Counted from the stretch's first letter, positions 1 through 8,828 are shown. The stretch: DNA of 56,000 nucleotides from an uncultured Pelagibacteraceae bacterium (GCA_902606445.1 CACLGJ010000001.1:1-56000); one strand, 5' to 3'. Numbers and translations are program-made. The notes: a model not told the origin generated them from the sequence alone.

Positions 1-369
1 CTTAATACATTTATTAATATTATTTTTTGATGCTACAACTTTTAATAAAGCCATTTCTTTAAAAATTACTTTTTTATCTTCTCTTTTGAAACTTACTACT
101 TTATGCACAGGTACTAATTTTTTTAACTGTAACTTGATTTGATCAATTACCTGTGGTGTTCCTGTAGTAACAATTGTAATTCTTGAAATATTTTTTTTTG
201 CGTCAATTTCTGCAACAGCTAATGACTCTATATTATAGCCTCTACCTGAAAATAAACCTACTACTCTTGCTAATACACCTGCCTCATTATCAACCCATAC
301 AACAAAAATATGCGTATCTATTTTACCCTTTTTTGTTGGTACACTATAAGCTGATTTAGATTTTACCAT
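1..369 (-). CDS. ilvN: Acetolactate synthase small (regulatory) subunit, 3' end cut off by window
   Basis: Regulatory subunit of acetolactate synthase, the first common enzyme of valine, leucine and isoleucine synthesis. It normally binds valine and activates the catalytic subunit. The reverse strand reads in frame from an ATG at 369 to the window edge, 123 codons without a stop. Residues 20-60 form an ACT domain, with HIFVVWVDNEAGVLARVVGL followed by FSGRGYNIESLAV, a typical ACT start. The stop codon lies left of base 1. Its ATG shares one base with the ilvB stop (TAATG), so it is probably translated by coupling. The ACT match and the ilvBN order make the call firm. Confidence 0.95.
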   Translation of the reverse strand, partial: MVKSKSAYSVPTKKGKIDTHIFVVWVDNEAGVLARVVGLFSGRGYNIESLAVAEIDAKKNISRITIVTTGTPQVIDQIKLQLKKLVPVHKVVSFKREDKKVIFKEMALLKVVASKNNINKCIK

Positions 370-2135
370 TAAACTAAAGACTTTCCTTTGCCAGTAATTT
401 TGTTTTCGTCTTGATCTGAAGGACCTAAAATCATCTGGTTGTGGGGTTTTCCTGAAGGTATCATGGGGAAACAATTTTCATTAGGATCAACTTGGCAATC
501 AAATATTACTGGACCATTGTGATTAATCATTTCTTTAATTTTTTCATCCAATTCATCAGGATTATTTGCTTTAATTCCTTTACATCCATAAGCTTCAGCC
601 AATTTAACAAAATCAGGTAATGCTTCTGAATAACTCTCTGAATAATTCTTTTCATGTAGTAACTCCTGCCATTGTCTTACCATTCCCATATATTGGTTGT
701 TCAGAACAAAAATTTTAATTGGTAGATTGTATTGCACTGCGGTAGACATTTCTTGCATAGTCATTAAAACTGATGCTTCTCCAGCAATATCAATTACAAG
801 CTTATCTGGATGAGCAATTTGAACACCTACTGCTGCTGGGAGCCCATAACCCATTGTTCCAAGGCCACCAGATGTCATCCATCTATTTGGTTTATTAAAT
901 TTATAGTGTTGAGCAGCCCACATTTGATGTTGACCTACTTCGGTAGTTATAAAAGTATCTTGGTTTTTTGTTAATTCGTATAATCTTTTTACAGCATGTT
1001 GAGGTTTTATAGTTTCATTACTATTAACAAACCCTAAAGAATTTTTTGTTCTCCATTTTTGAATTTTTTCCCACCATTTTGATATATTTTGCTTATTAGA
1101 AGTTTTTAAACCATTTTGTTTATTATTGATTTTCTTAATAGCAGCTTTGAGAACCTCGTTAACGTCACCCACAATAGCTAAATCAACTTTAATAATTTTG
1201 TTAATTGATGATGGATCAATATCTATATGAATTTTTTTTGAATTAGGAGAAAACTCATCAATTTTTCCCGTTATTCTATCATCAAATCTTGCTCCAATAT
1301 TAATTAGCAAATCACAATCATGCATGGCATTATTAGCTTCATAAGTGCCATGCATTCCCAACATTCCAATAAATTGATTATCATCTCCTGGGTATGCTCC
1401 CAAACCTTGTAAAGTTGAAGTAATTGGAAAACCAATTAAATTTACAAACTCTCTTAAAGACTCACTTGCCTCTGGACCAGAGTTAATCACTCCTCCACCA
1501 GTATAAATTACTGGCTTTTTAGACTTTGAAATTAAATTTACCAATTCATCAATTTCGTTTTGAGAAAATTTATTATGAGACTTGCCATTCAATTTTTTTT
1601 CTTTTTTAGGTTTTGAATAGGCTGTCTTTGCAAACTGAATATCTTTTGGTATATCAACTAGTACCGGTCCTGGTCTACCTGTTGTTGCAACATAAAATGC
1701 CTCATGAATAATCCTTGAAAGATCTTTAATGTCTTTCACTAACCAATTATGTTTTGTGCAAGGCCTAGTTATTCCAGTTGTATCACATTCCTGGAAAGCA
1801 TCAGTCCCAATCAAGTGAGTAGGAACTTGACCAGAGATACAAACTAACGGAACAGAATCCATGTAGGCATCTGTAAGAGCTGTTACAACATTAGTTGCTC
1901 CTGGACCTGAAGTAACTAATACTACGCCTGGTTTTCCTGATGATCTTGCATAACCTTCTGCTGCATGACCAGCACCTTGCTCGTGACGAACAAGAATATG
2001 TTTTACAGTTTGATGATTTTTAAGTTCATCATATATAGGTAAAACTGCACCACCTGGATATCCAAAAATATATTCCACATCCTGATCTTCAAGACATTTA
2101 AATACAATTTCTGCTCCTGTTAATAATTTTGGCAT
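369..2135 (-). CDS. ilvB: Acetolactate synthase catalytic subunit
   Basis: Thiamine-diphosphate enzyme that joins two pyruvates to acetolactate, or pyruvate with 2-ketobutyrate, in branched-chain amino acid synthesis. At 588 aa it has the usual length. The catalytic Glu lies in RHEQGAGHAAEGYAR (E52), the FAD/central domain spans about 190-330, and the C-terminal ThDP domain carries GLGTMGYGLPAAVG and then IAGEASVLM. The usual Asp of the metal-binding GD(G/A)S motif is Glu453 here; this conservative change may be lineage-normal. No Shine-Dalgarno sequence precedes the ATG at 2135 and a promoter-like element lies directly upstream. ilvN follows with a one-base overlap. Confidence 0.97.
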   Translation of the reverse strand: MPKLLTGAEIVFKCLEDQDVEYIFGYPGGAVLPIYDELKNHQTVKHILVRHEQGAGHAAEGYARSSGKPGVVLVTSGPGATNVVTALTDAYMDSVPLVCISGQVPTHLIGTDAFQECDTTGITRPCTKHNWLVKDIKDLSRIIHEAFYVATTGRPGPVLVDIPKDIQFAKTAYSKPKKEKKLNGKSHNKFSQNEIDELVNLISKSKKPVIYTGGGVINSGPEASESLREFVNLIGFPITSTLQGLGAYPGDDNQFIGMLGMHGTYEANNAMHDCDLLINIGARFDDRITGKIDEFSPNSKKIHIDIDPSSINKIIKVDLAIVGDVNEVLKAAIKKINNKQNGLKTSNKQNISKWWEKIQKWRTKNSLGFVNSNETIKPQHAVKRLYELTKNQDTFITTEVGQHQMWAAQHYKFNKPNRWMTSGGLGTMGYGLPAAVGVQIAHPDKLVIDIAGEASVLMTMQEMSTAVQYNLPIKIFVLNNQYMGMVRQWQELLHEKNYSESYSEALPDFVKLAEAYGCKGIKANNPDELDEKIKEMINHNGPVIFDCQVDPNENCFPMIPSGKPHNQMILGPSDQDENKITGKGKSLV

Positions 2136-2140
2136 TTCGC

Positions 2141-2170
2141 AATCTAGCTGAAGTTGTGCTGATTGGTCAA
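2141..2170 (-). promoter_or_regulatory. Candidate sigma-70 promoter for ilvBN
   Basis: On the minus strand, TTGACC (2170-2165) and TAGATT (2146-2141) are separated by 18 bases. The -10 ends five bases before the ilvB ATG, so a start site about seven bases downstream would fall at the ATG itself and give a leaderless message. Consensus match seen; use inferred. Confidence 0.45.
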
Positions 2171-2187
2171 GTTTAACTACAAAGTAA

Positions 2188-3096
2188 TTAAACTTTTTTT
2201 AAAAAATTATTTAGCCTACTAGGATTAATTTTTTTCCAATTTATCATATGCCCCCTAGCCCAGGTCATTTGTCTTTTGGCATATTGTCTTGTCTTTATTG
2301 ATATTTTTTCAGCTAATTCATGCCTGTTTATCAAATTTTTGCTAAATTCTCTAATCTCAGCAACTCCTATTGCTTTAGATGGGCCTTGGTCCTTTGGAAT
2401 TTTAAGTTTTAAAAAATTTTTTACCTCCAAAATAGCTCCCTCATCCAACATTTCTCCTGTCCTATGGTTTATCTTTTCAATCAATATTTCACGAGGATAA
2501 TTTAATAAAATTTTGTAAAAACTTTGGTTGTTAAAATAAGATTTTGTATCTTTAAACCATTCTACTATTGACTTATTTGTAAATGTTTTTACCTCATAAG
2601 CTCTGATTGATCTTTGCACATCAGTAGATTTAATCTTATTTTTCAAAATAGGATCTATCTTTAAAAGTCTTCTATAAAACTTTTTTTGACCAATATCTTT
2701 TTGTAATTTTCTAACTTTATTTCTTAAATTTAAAGGTATTAATGGTATTTTGACTAAACCTTCTGTTAAAGCTTTGAAATACAATCCTGTACCTCCAACC
2801 AGTATTGGAGTTTTTCCTCTTTTTTTAATTTCATTAATTTTGTTTTTAGCAAGTTTTAACCAGTCTCCAGTTGAAAATATTTTTTTTGAACTTTGAAAAC
2901 CATACAAATGATGCTTTATCTTTTGAAAATTTTTTTTTACTGGCCTTGCACTTAAAATCCTAAGGTCTTTATAAACTTGCATGCTGTCAGCATTCACAAT
3001 TTCACCTTTAACTTTTTTAGCTAATTGAATTGCAAAGTCTGATTTTCCAGACGCGGTAGGACCATAAATCAAAATAATTTTGGATTTGAGATCCAT
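2188..3096 (-). CDS. miaA: tRNA dimethylallyltransferase
   Basis: Adds a dimethylallyl group to N6 of A37 in tRNAs that read codons starting with U, the first step towards ms2i6A. The 302-aa protein has the family's P-loop GPTASGKS at residues 12-19, the NADSMQVYKDL motif that binds the tRNA base, and GGTGLYFKALTEG. Near the C-terminus, RQYAKRQMTWARG is the conserved tRNA-contact helix. It starts three bases after the degP stop and ends 52 bases before ilvB, so it is probably read with the upstream degP/hfl cluster. The prenyl donor is also the product type made by the dxs/ispA route encoded further right. Confidence 0.96.
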   Translation of the reverse strand: MDLKSKIILIYGPTASGKSDFAIQLAKKVKGEIVNADSMQVYKDLRILSARPVKKNFQKIKHHLYGFQSSKKIFSTGDWLKLAKNKINEIKKRGKTPILVGGTGLYFKALTEGLVKIPLIPLNLRNKVRKLQKDIGQKKFYRRLLKIDPILKNKIKSTDVQRSIRAYEVKTFTNKSIVEWFKDTKSYFNNQSFYKILLNYPREILIEKINHRTGEMLDEGAILEVKNFLKLKIPKDQGPSKAIGVAEIREFSKNLINRHELAEKISIKTRQYAKRQMTWARGHMINWKKINPSRLNNFLKKV

Positions 3097-3099
3097 TAC

Positions 3100-4503
3100 C
3101 TATTCTAATTTAACACCAATATATCTCTTTTGGTTTTGGTTGTTATAAACTACCAATAAAATTGTTTTTTGATTAGTATTTAAAACTTGTTTAACAATTT
3201 GACTAAGATCATCAGCAGAATTTATTTTTTTCTTTTGAGCCTCAATAATTATACTATTTATTTCAATTGAATTTAATAAGGGACTATTATTTTCAATTTT
3301 AGTTATAACGAGACCTTTTGTTTGATTGGGAAGGTTTCTTTGTTTTATGTCTTCTTTATTTAATTCTCTAACTGTGATTTTTAAATTCTCGATATTATTT
3401 TCAGCTGGTAATGATTTTTCTGACACTTTAAAATCCTCAGAGGTTTCTAATCTACCTAATATAATTCTTTTAGTAATTTCTTTTTTGTCCCTCCATATTT
3501 TTACTTCAACTTTTTTTCCAACTTCAGTTCTTGCAACAATGATGGGAAGTTCTTTCATTTCTTTTATTTGCTCTCCATTGAATTCTAAAATAATATCTCC
3601 TGCTTTAACTCCAGCTTTATCTGAGGGACTATTTTCTGCAACGCTTGCAACCAATGCTCCCCTTGGTTCATCTAGCTTTTCAACATCAGCTATTTCTTTT
3701 GTCACATCTTGGATTCTTACACCAAGCCAACCTCTTTTAGTTTCTCCAAATTCTATAAGTTGATCTATAACAATTTTTGCACTGTTAGAGGGTATTGAAA
3801 AACCAATTCCTATAGATCCATTTCTTCCTAAAATTGCTGTATTAATTCCAATTACATCCCCATTCATATCAAATAATGGTCCACCAGAGTTACCTGAGTT
3901 TATGGACGCATCAGTTTGTATATAATCTTCATATCTTGATAATCCGATAGATCTATTTCTTGCTGAAATAATTCCCGAGGTTACTGTTCCTCCCAGACCA
4001 AAAGGATTTCCAATCGCAATAACCCAGTCACCAATTCTTGCTTTATCAGAGTCTCCAAATTTAACTGGTGTAAATTTTTCTTGCGTATCTAATTGTAAAA
4101 CTGCAATATCAGATAGTGGATCAGCTCCTAAAACTTTTGCCTTAAATTCTTTATCACCATCAACTCTAACAATAATATCCTCTGCATCCTGAATTACATG
4201 ATTATTAGTAATAACAATGCCTTTCTCATCAATTATGAAACCAGATCCTAATGCTGAAGATTTTCTCTCTTGTGGAGCTCCAAACTCTTTAAACATATCC
4301 TCAAATGGAGATCCCGGTGGAAATTGAAATGGAAAAGGATTGCTATTTGTAACAACTGTTTGTGTTGTTGAAATATTAACAACCGATGGCATTAATTTTT
4401 CAGCCAGATCGGCAAAAGACTCAGGAACACCTTTTGAAAAAGATAGAGTGTTAAAATTTAATATTATTAGTAAAGATAAAAAATATTTTCTTAATTTTTT
4501 CAT
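3100..4503 (-). CDS. degP: Periplasmic Do-type serine protease (DegP/DegQ family)
   Basis: HtrA-type protease and chaperone of the periplasm that handles misfolded envelope proteins. The 467-aa protein has an N-terminal signal peptide (about 1-23), a trypsin-like domain with triad His102 (NNHVIQDAED), Asp132 (DPLSDIAVL) and Ser206 (INSGNSGGPL), and two PDZ domains at about 255-340 and 375-465. The first PDZ is clear; the second is more divergent. The ATG overlaps the DUF2065 stop by four bases, coupling it to the hflKC cluster. DegP, DegQ and MucD cannot be separated from sequence alone, so the symbol marks the family. Confidence 0.93.
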   Translation of the reverse strand: MKKLRKYFLSLLIILNFNTLSFSKGVPESFADLAEKLMPSVVNISTTQTVVTNSNPFPFQFPPGSPFEDMFKEFGAPQERKSSALGSGFIIDEKGIVITNNHVIQDAEDIIVRVDGDKEFKAKVLGADPLSDIAVLQLDTQEKFTPVKFGDSDKARIGDWVIAIGNPFGLGGTVTSGIISARNRSIGLSRYEDYIQTDASINSGNSGGPLFDMNGDVIGINTAILGRNGSIGIGFSIPSNSAKIVIDQLIEFGETKRGWLGVRIQDVTKEIADVEKLDEPRGALVASVAENSPSDKAGVKAGDIILEFNGEQIKEMKELPIIVARTEVGKKVEVKIWRDKKEITKRIILGRLETSEDFKVSEKSLPAENNIENLKITVRELNKEDIKQRNLPNQTKGLVITKIENNSPLLNSIEINSIIIEAQKKKINSADDLSQIVKQVLNTNQKTILLVVYNNQNQKRYIGVKLE

Positions 4504-4691
4504 ACTGTAGATTTAGAGTAGTAAATTATTATAAATCCCAAAATTGCAAAGATTAACCCGCCTATTCTTAATTGATTATCCTTTAGTAAATCTAACTTTT
4601 TTAACATAGTTTTCATTTTTGATGGAAATATTGCATATAAAACACCCTCAATAAAGAGGAATAGACCAAAAGCTATGATCAATTCCTTCAT
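4500..4691 (-). CDS. Small membrane protein, DUF2065 family
   Basis: A 63-aa protein with two predicted membrane helices (about 5-20 and 43-59) joined by a short basic loop, and the opening MKELIIAFGLFLFIEGVLYA that is typical of DUF2065. The family is usually found beside hflC/hflK and HtrA genes, as here: 7 bases after hflC and a 4-base overlap with degP. No biochemical role is established to my knowledge. Position suggests a link to HflKC or envelope quality control; that is inference from context. Confidence 0.85.
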   Translation of the reverse strand: MKELIIAFGLFLFIEGVLYAIFPSKMKTMLKKLDLLKDNQLRIGGLIFAILGFIIIYYSKSTV

Positions 4692-4698
4692 AAAAAAT

Positions 4699-5568
4699 TT
4701 AATTTGTTTTAGGTTTTATATTTCCAAAGAATTTAAAGAACTCACTATCAGGAGATAAAATTAAAGATGTTTCTCCACCAATAAGAGCTTTTTCATAAGC
4801 TTGCATTGCTCTATAAAATGCGAAGAACTCAGGATCTTGTCCAAAAGCGCCAGCAAAAATATTATTTCTTTTACCATCTCCTTCACCTTTCATAATCTCT
4901 GATTTTTTTTGAGCATCAGCTAATATTACAGTGACTTCTTTATCTGCCGTGGAAGTTATCGTAACTGCCATCTCTGCACCTCTTGCTCTAAATTCTTTAG
5001 CTTCTCTCTCCCTTTCAGTTTGCATTCTTCTAAAAATTGCATCACTATTTGCTTGAGGAAGGTCTGCTCTTTTTATTCTAACATCATTTATTTTAATTCC
5101 AAAATTCTCAGCTTCGTTATTTACTCCCTCTTGGATTAAAGACATTTGCTTGGTTCTATCTTCAGATAAAAGTGTTTGAAGTTCTTGCTGACCTAAAACA
5201 TTTCTAATTCTTGAATTTATAATTGTTGCTAATCTTGATCTAGCAACTCTTTCATTTCCAACTGAAATATAAAATTTAAGTGGGTCTACAATTTGAAATC
5301 TTGCAAAAGCATCAACAATTAATCTCTTTTGATCTGATGCAATTACTTCTTCTGGTGGAGTATCTAAGTTTAAAATTCTTTTATCTAAAAAAACAACGTT
5401 TTGAATGAAAGGTATCTTAAAGTTTAATCCAGGTTTTGAAATGATTCTTTTAGGGTCACCAAACTGGAGGACAATTGCCTGATTAACTTCTTTGACTATG
5501 AAAATTGAGAAGAAAGCTACAAAAGCAACTGCCACAATTATTCCAGTTATAATTTTTCCAATGTTCAT
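4699..5568 (-). CDS. hflC: HflC, SPFH-domain membrane protein
   Basis: Partner of HflK in a large periplasm-facing SPFH complex that encloses and modulates the FtsH protease. The 289-aa protein has one N-terminal transmembrane helix (about 6-25), an SPFH/prohibitin domain starting at VKEVNQAIVLQFGDPKRII, and a long charged helical region around RADLPQANSDAIFRRMQTER. It starts one base after the hflK stop, so the two are co-translated. The FtsH gene is in the same window at 30.1-32.0 kb. Confidence 0.96.
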   Translation of the reverse strand: MNIGKIITGIIVAVAFVAFFSIFIVKEVNQAIVLQFGDPKRIISKPGLNFKIPFIQNVVFLDKRILNLDTPPEEVIASDQKRLIVDAFARFQIVDPLKFYISVGNERVARSRLATIINSRIRNVLGQQELQTLLSEDRTKQMSLIQEGVNNEAENFGIKINDVRIKRADLPQANSDAIFRRMQTEREREAKEFRARGAEMAVTITSTADKEVTVILADAQKKSEIMKGEGDGKRNNIFAGAFGQDPEFFAFYRAMQAYEKALIGGETSLILSPDSEFFKFFGNIKPKTN

Positions 5569-5569
5569 T

Positions 5570-6673
5570 TTAATTAGTCGCTTTCTTTTTGCTTAATTCT
5601 GGTAATGGAAGATAAGGAACAACACCTGAACCTGCATTTTTCTCGATAATTACTTTGTCTATATCTGCCAACACTTTTTCCATAGTTTCTAAATACATTC
5701 TTTCTTGAGTTACATCTTTTGCCATTTTATACTCATTATAAATTGCTAAAAACCTACTCGCTTCACCCTCTGCTTTAGCCACAACTTCTTTTTTGTATGC
5801 TTCTGCAGCTTGTAATATTCTTGCAGCTTCACCTCTTGCTCTTGGAATTACATCGTTAGCATAAGCCTCAGCTTCATTTTTTGATCTCTCCATGTCAGCT
5901 CTTGCAGCTTGTACATCTCTAAATGCATCGATAACTTGATCAGGTGGATCAGCTTTTTGAGTTTGTACTTGAGTAATTTGAATACCACTTGTGTATTCAT
6001 CTAATATTTTTTGAATAATTTCTTGAGTATCTGTTTCTATAACAGATCTTCCTTCAGTTAAAATAGGTTGAATATCTGATCTTGCAATTACTTCCCTCAT
6101 TGCAGTTTCCGCTGCTGCTTTAACAGTTCCTTCTGGGTCTTGAATTTTAAATAAGAAGTTTCCTGCATCTTTAATCACCCAAAATACTGAGAAGTCTATA
6201 TTTACAATATTTTCATCTCCAGTTAACATTAAACTTTCTTGAGGAACATCTGCTACACCTCCAGATGAGGTGAAACCACTATCTCTTTCGGATCTAAATC
6301 CAATATCAATTCTATTAACCTTCGTGACTTTTGGGGTTAAAACAGATTCGACTGGAAAAGGGATGTGATAGTTCAAACCTGGTTGAGTTGTTTTTACAAA
6401 CTTTCCAAATCTAAGAACAACACCTTGTTCGTCTGGTAGAACTCTATATAGACCACTAGCCAACCAAACAAATCCAAGTATAATTAAAACCAAGATAGCT
6501 TGCTTGCCCCCAGAAGAACTTCCACCTGGTAAAAATTTTTTGATTTTTTCTTGAAACTCTCTGATAATTTTTTCAACGTCTGGGGGTGTTGGTCCTCTTC
6601 CTGAACCATTACCGCCTCCTCCTGGAGTTGAACCCCATGGACTTTGACCTCCACCTTTAAAATCATCTGGCAT
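5570..6673 (-). CDS. hflK: HflK, SPFH-domain membrane protein
   Basis: Forms a hetero-oligomer with HflC around FtsH. The 367-aa protein opens with a Gly/Pro-rich cytoplasmic segment (residues 1-35), followed by a transmembrane helix at about 58-75 and an SPFH domain beginning at YRVLPDEQGVVLRFGKFV. An Ala/Glu-rich helical region follows. It is the first gene of the minus-strand cluster hflK-hflC-DUF2065-degP-miaA-ilvBN and faces mrp across only 51 bases. A promoter-like pair lies 8-37 bases upstream of the ATG, with no Shine-Dalgarno sequence between. Confidence 0.96.
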   Translation of the reverse strand: MPDDFKGGGQSPWGSTPGGGGNGSGRGPTPPDVEKIIREFQEKIKKFLPGGSSSGGKQAILVLIILGFVWLASGLYRVLPDEQGVVLRFGKFVKTTQPGLNYHIPFPVESVLTPKVTKVNRIDIGFRSERDSGFTSSGGVADVPQESLMLTGDENIVNIDFSVFWVIKDAGNFLFKIQDPEGTVKAAAETAMREVIARSDIQPILTEGRSVIETDTQEIIQKILDEYTSGIQITQVQTQKADPPDQVIDAFRDVQAARADMERSKNEAEAYANDVIPRARGEAARILQAAEAYKKEVVAKAEGEASRFLAIYNEYKMAKDVTQERMYLETMEKVLADIDKVIIEKNAGSGVVPYLPLPELSKKKATN

Positions 6674-6680
6674 ATGCCAA

Positions 6681-6710
6681 AGTATATAGTGTCTTTATTG
6701 CAAAAAACAA
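6681..6710 (-). promoter_or_regulatory. Candidate promoter for hflK
   Basis: On the minus strand TTGTTT (6710-6705), an 18-base spacer and TATACT (6686-6681). The -10 ends seven bases before the hflK ATG at 6673, which would put the transcript start at or next to the ATG. The AT-rich background makes chance matches common. Confidence 0.4.
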
Positions 6711-6724
6711 GTAATGATAAAAAT

Positions 6725-7549
6725 ATGACAGATAAAAAGCCTGAACTTAGTGACGCAATGAAAAAGAAGTTGGAGCCTAAAAAATTCACTAAAAATCCTA
6801 TTTTAGGAACAAAATTTACAATTGCTATTTCTAGCGCTAAAGGTGGTGTAGGCAAATCTACCTTCGCAACAAATCTGGCTTTAGCCTTAAAAAAAATTGG
6901 ATGCAAAGTAGGTTTATTAGATGCTGATATTTATGGTCCATCAATTCCAAAAATGTTTGATATTAATGAAAAACCAAAAAGTGATGGTCAAAAATTAGAG
7001 CCAATCACAAAGTATGACATTCAGTGTATGTCGATTGGTTTTTTAGCAGACCAACAAACACCCATGATTTGGCGTGGCCCTATGGTAACAAGTGCAATTA
7101 AAACTTTTACCCAAAAAGTGAGCTGGAAAGATTTAGATTTTATAATTGTTGATATGCCTCCAGGAACTGGAGATACCCAGTTAACTTTTTCACAAGAGAT
7201 TAAAATGGATGGCGCAATTATAGTCTCTACTCCTCAAGAAGTAGCTTTATTGGACGTTAAAAGAGGAATTAAGATGTTTGATAAACTTGGGGTAAAAATT
7301 TTAGGTTTAATTGATAATATGAGTTTTTTCAAAGGTGATGATGGAAAAAACTATAAAATTTTTGGTGACGGGGGTGTTAAAAAAACTGCAGAAGAATTTC
7401 AAAAAGAATTTTTAGGAGAAATACCAATTAATCCACAAGTTGGAAAATGTGGAGATGAAGGAAAGCCTATTGTTGAGGCTAATCCTGATCATGAAATTTC
7501 TAAAATATATTTGGAATTTGCAGAAAAAATTAAATCAACTTATCTTTAA
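6725..7549 (+). CDS. mrp: Mrp/ApbC-type P-loop ATPase, iron-sulfur carrier family
   Basis: Family members bind and hand over [4Fe-4S] clusters. I chose the ATG at 6725 (274 aa) because the in-frame upstream start at 6644 would overlap hflK and adds unconserved residues. The deviant Walker [10 protein letters not shown] (Lys44) follows ISS, and [14 protein letters not shown] and [12 protein letters not shown] are signature Mrp motifs. There is no N-terminal MIP18/DUF59 domain. The C-terminal segment after NMSFF, where many Mrp proteins carry CXXC, reads [12 protein letters not shown] and has no Cys pair; as I recall this is common in alphaproteobacteria. Its 3' end overlaps convergent thyX by 20 bases. 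Confidence 0.93.
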   Translation: MTDKKPELSDAMKKKLEPKKFTKNPILGTKFTIAISSAKGGVGKSTFATNLALALKKIGCKVGLLDADIYGPSIPKMFDINEKPKSDGQKLEPITKYDIQCMSIGFLADQQTPMIWRGPMVTSAIKTFTQKVSWKDLDFIIVDMPPGTGDTQLTFSQEIKMDGAIIVSTPQEVALLDVKRGIKMFDKLGVKILGLIDNMSFFKGDDGKNYKIFGDGGVKKTAEEFQKEFLGEIPINPQVGKCGDEGKPIVEANPDHEISKIYLEFAEKIKSTYL

Positions 7550-8477
7550 TTTTAAAAGCCTCCATTAATTCATTCCACTCTCTTTTTGAAAGACCAGATT
7601 CTTCAAGCGAAATATTTTCATTTTTTATAAGTTTCTGAATTATATTTTTGCCTTTGGCAGAAACTTCAGTTCCACCAACTCTATAATCCATAAATGCTTC
7701 ATAGGTAATCGGTACCCATTTTTTTAATGTATCTAGCATTATGTCTGCAAAAACTCTTATTTCATATTGTGCATGACTATCGGCTCTCAATCTTAGAAAA
7801 TTCATTAAATTTAACAAATCTGTTTTCCAATACCATTGGGTGTAAGTATTTAATGTGAGATTCATTCTTGCAAGTTCTCTAGCTAATCCTTTTTTATTTT
7901 CATCTATTGTCGACCCATCATATCTTTCATTCAACATAGTTTCATAATTATCATAGGTTCTTTCAGCATCATTTTTTAAAAGTTCTAATACTTCATTTGC
8001 TTGATCCCCTTCAAGGACATCACCTCTGCCTTGTCTATTGCTTGTTGACTGTGCTGCTAAGTTTTCTTTAGTTGGTAAATAAAATTCTTTATCTAAAATT
8101 GAGTATCGTGCAGAATATTCGTTAACATTTGCTGTTCTGTGTCTAATCCATTGTCTAGCAATGAAAATTGGTAATTTAATATGATATTTAATTTCGCACA
8201 TTTCAAAAGGAGTGCTGTGCCAATGTCTCATAAGATATTTTATTAAACCTTTGTCAGTAGAAACTTGTTTGGTACCTTTTCCGTATGATACTCTTGCAGA
8301 CTGGACAATAGATGTATCATCACCCATATAATCAACAACTCTAACAAAACCATGATCTAAAGCTGGGATTGCTTCATATAAAATTTTTTCAAGTTCAGGA
8401 GAGGTTACTCTTTTAGTCTGATTACTTTGACTTTGTTGATTTTTAATCTCTTCTAATTGCTCTTTAGTTAATTTCAT
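7530..8477 (-). CDS. thyX: Flavin-dependent thymidylate synthase
   Basis: Makes dTMP from dUMP with methylene-THF, FAD and NADPH, replacing ThyA. The start is set at the ATG at 8477 (315 aa), beginning [11 protein letters not shown] longer in-frame reading to 8600 would run antisense through the tmRNA acceptor piece and is not credible. The ThyX signature RHRX7S is intact: Arg112-His-Arg114 and Ser122 within [17 protein letters not shown] flavin and dUMP binding region follows, with [20 protein letters not shown] and [18 protein letters not shown]. It is divergent from ssrA and convergent with mrp, so it is transcribed alone. Confidence 0.97.
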   Translation of the reverse strand: MKLTKEQLEEIKNQQSQSNQTKRVTSPELEKILYEAIPALDHGFVRVVDYMGDDTSIVQSARVSYGKGTKQVSTDKGLIKYLMRHWHSTPFEMCEIKYHIKLPIFIARQWIRHRTANVNEYSARYSILDKEFYLPTKENLAAQSTSNRQGRGDVLEGDQANEVLELLKNDAERTYDNYETMLNERYDGSTIDENKKGLARELARMNLTLNTYTQWYWKTDLLNLMNFLRLRADSHAQYEIRVFADIMLDTLKKWVPITYEAFMDYRVGGTEVSAKGKNIIQKLIKNENISLEESGLSKREWNELMEAFKIKDKLI

Positions 8478-8485
8478 GAATGTTA

Positions 8486-8513
8486 TTGAATCTGTTGTAA
8501 TTCCTTTTATATT
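8486..8513 (+). promoter_or_regulatory. Candidate ssrA promoter
   Basis: TTGAAT (8486-8491), a 16-base spacer and TATATT (8508-8513) precede the tmRNA gene. A start about seven bases on falls at 8519-8520, exactly where the first hairpin of the acceptor piece begins, which supports the assignment. Confidence 0.5.
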
Positions 8514-8518
8514 AATAA

Positions 8519-8780
8519 AGTTGGTTTTCCAACTATGACGATAAACGAATTTCGTAATAACCATTGCGGACGTGGGGGCAGTACCCACCACCTCCACCAT
8601 TACAACTTATGGGGGTGAACTAGAATCGACGAATGTCTAAAAGCTATTCTTTCGTTCGGAATTGTTCCTCCGCAAAGGGCTAATTTATAAATGCTAACGA
8701 AAGTTACGCACTTGCTGCATAATTAACTTTGTTAATTATGTAGACGGGGTTTGGGGCACCTGGCAACAGAACGCCCCTAC
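8519..8780 (+). ncRNA. ssrA: Permuted two-piece tmRNA (alphaproteobacterial type)
   Basis: tmRNA rescues stalled ribosomes by adding a degradation tag. The gene is circularly permuted. The acceptor piece comes first: a hairpin AGTTGG-TTTT-CCAACT at 8519-8534, a T-arm GTGGG-GGCAGTA-CCCAC, and a 3' strand CACCTCC with ACCA ending at 8599. After an 11-base intervening sequence (8600-8610), the coding piece begins GGGGGTG at 8611, which pairs over seven bases (one G-U) with CACCTCC, and continues AACTAGAATCGACG. The tag frame at 8693-8722 reads ANESYALAA and stops with TAA. A hairpin AATTAAC-TTT-GTTAATT and a GGGGC...GCCCC pairing close the 3' side. Outer ends are approximate. Confidence 0.95.
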
Positions 8781-8828
8781 TCATTAAATAAAATTAAACA
8801 ACAAATAAAAAATACTATTGAAATGTAG

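Noticed and set aside
3326..3763. 145-codon open frame antisense to degP
   Set aside because: Covered by the PDZ-coding part of degP, hydrophobic Ser/Leu/Ile-rich translation typical of antisense AT-rich DNA.
6644..6724. Upstream start for mrp
   Set aside because: It overlaps the hflK start and its 27 residues are unlike Mrp; the ATG at 6725 fits the family.
8478..8600. In-frame 41-codon N-terminal extension of thyX
   Set aside because: It runs antisense through the acceptor half of tmRNA and shows no ThyX conservation; the ATG at 8477 gives a normal-length protein.
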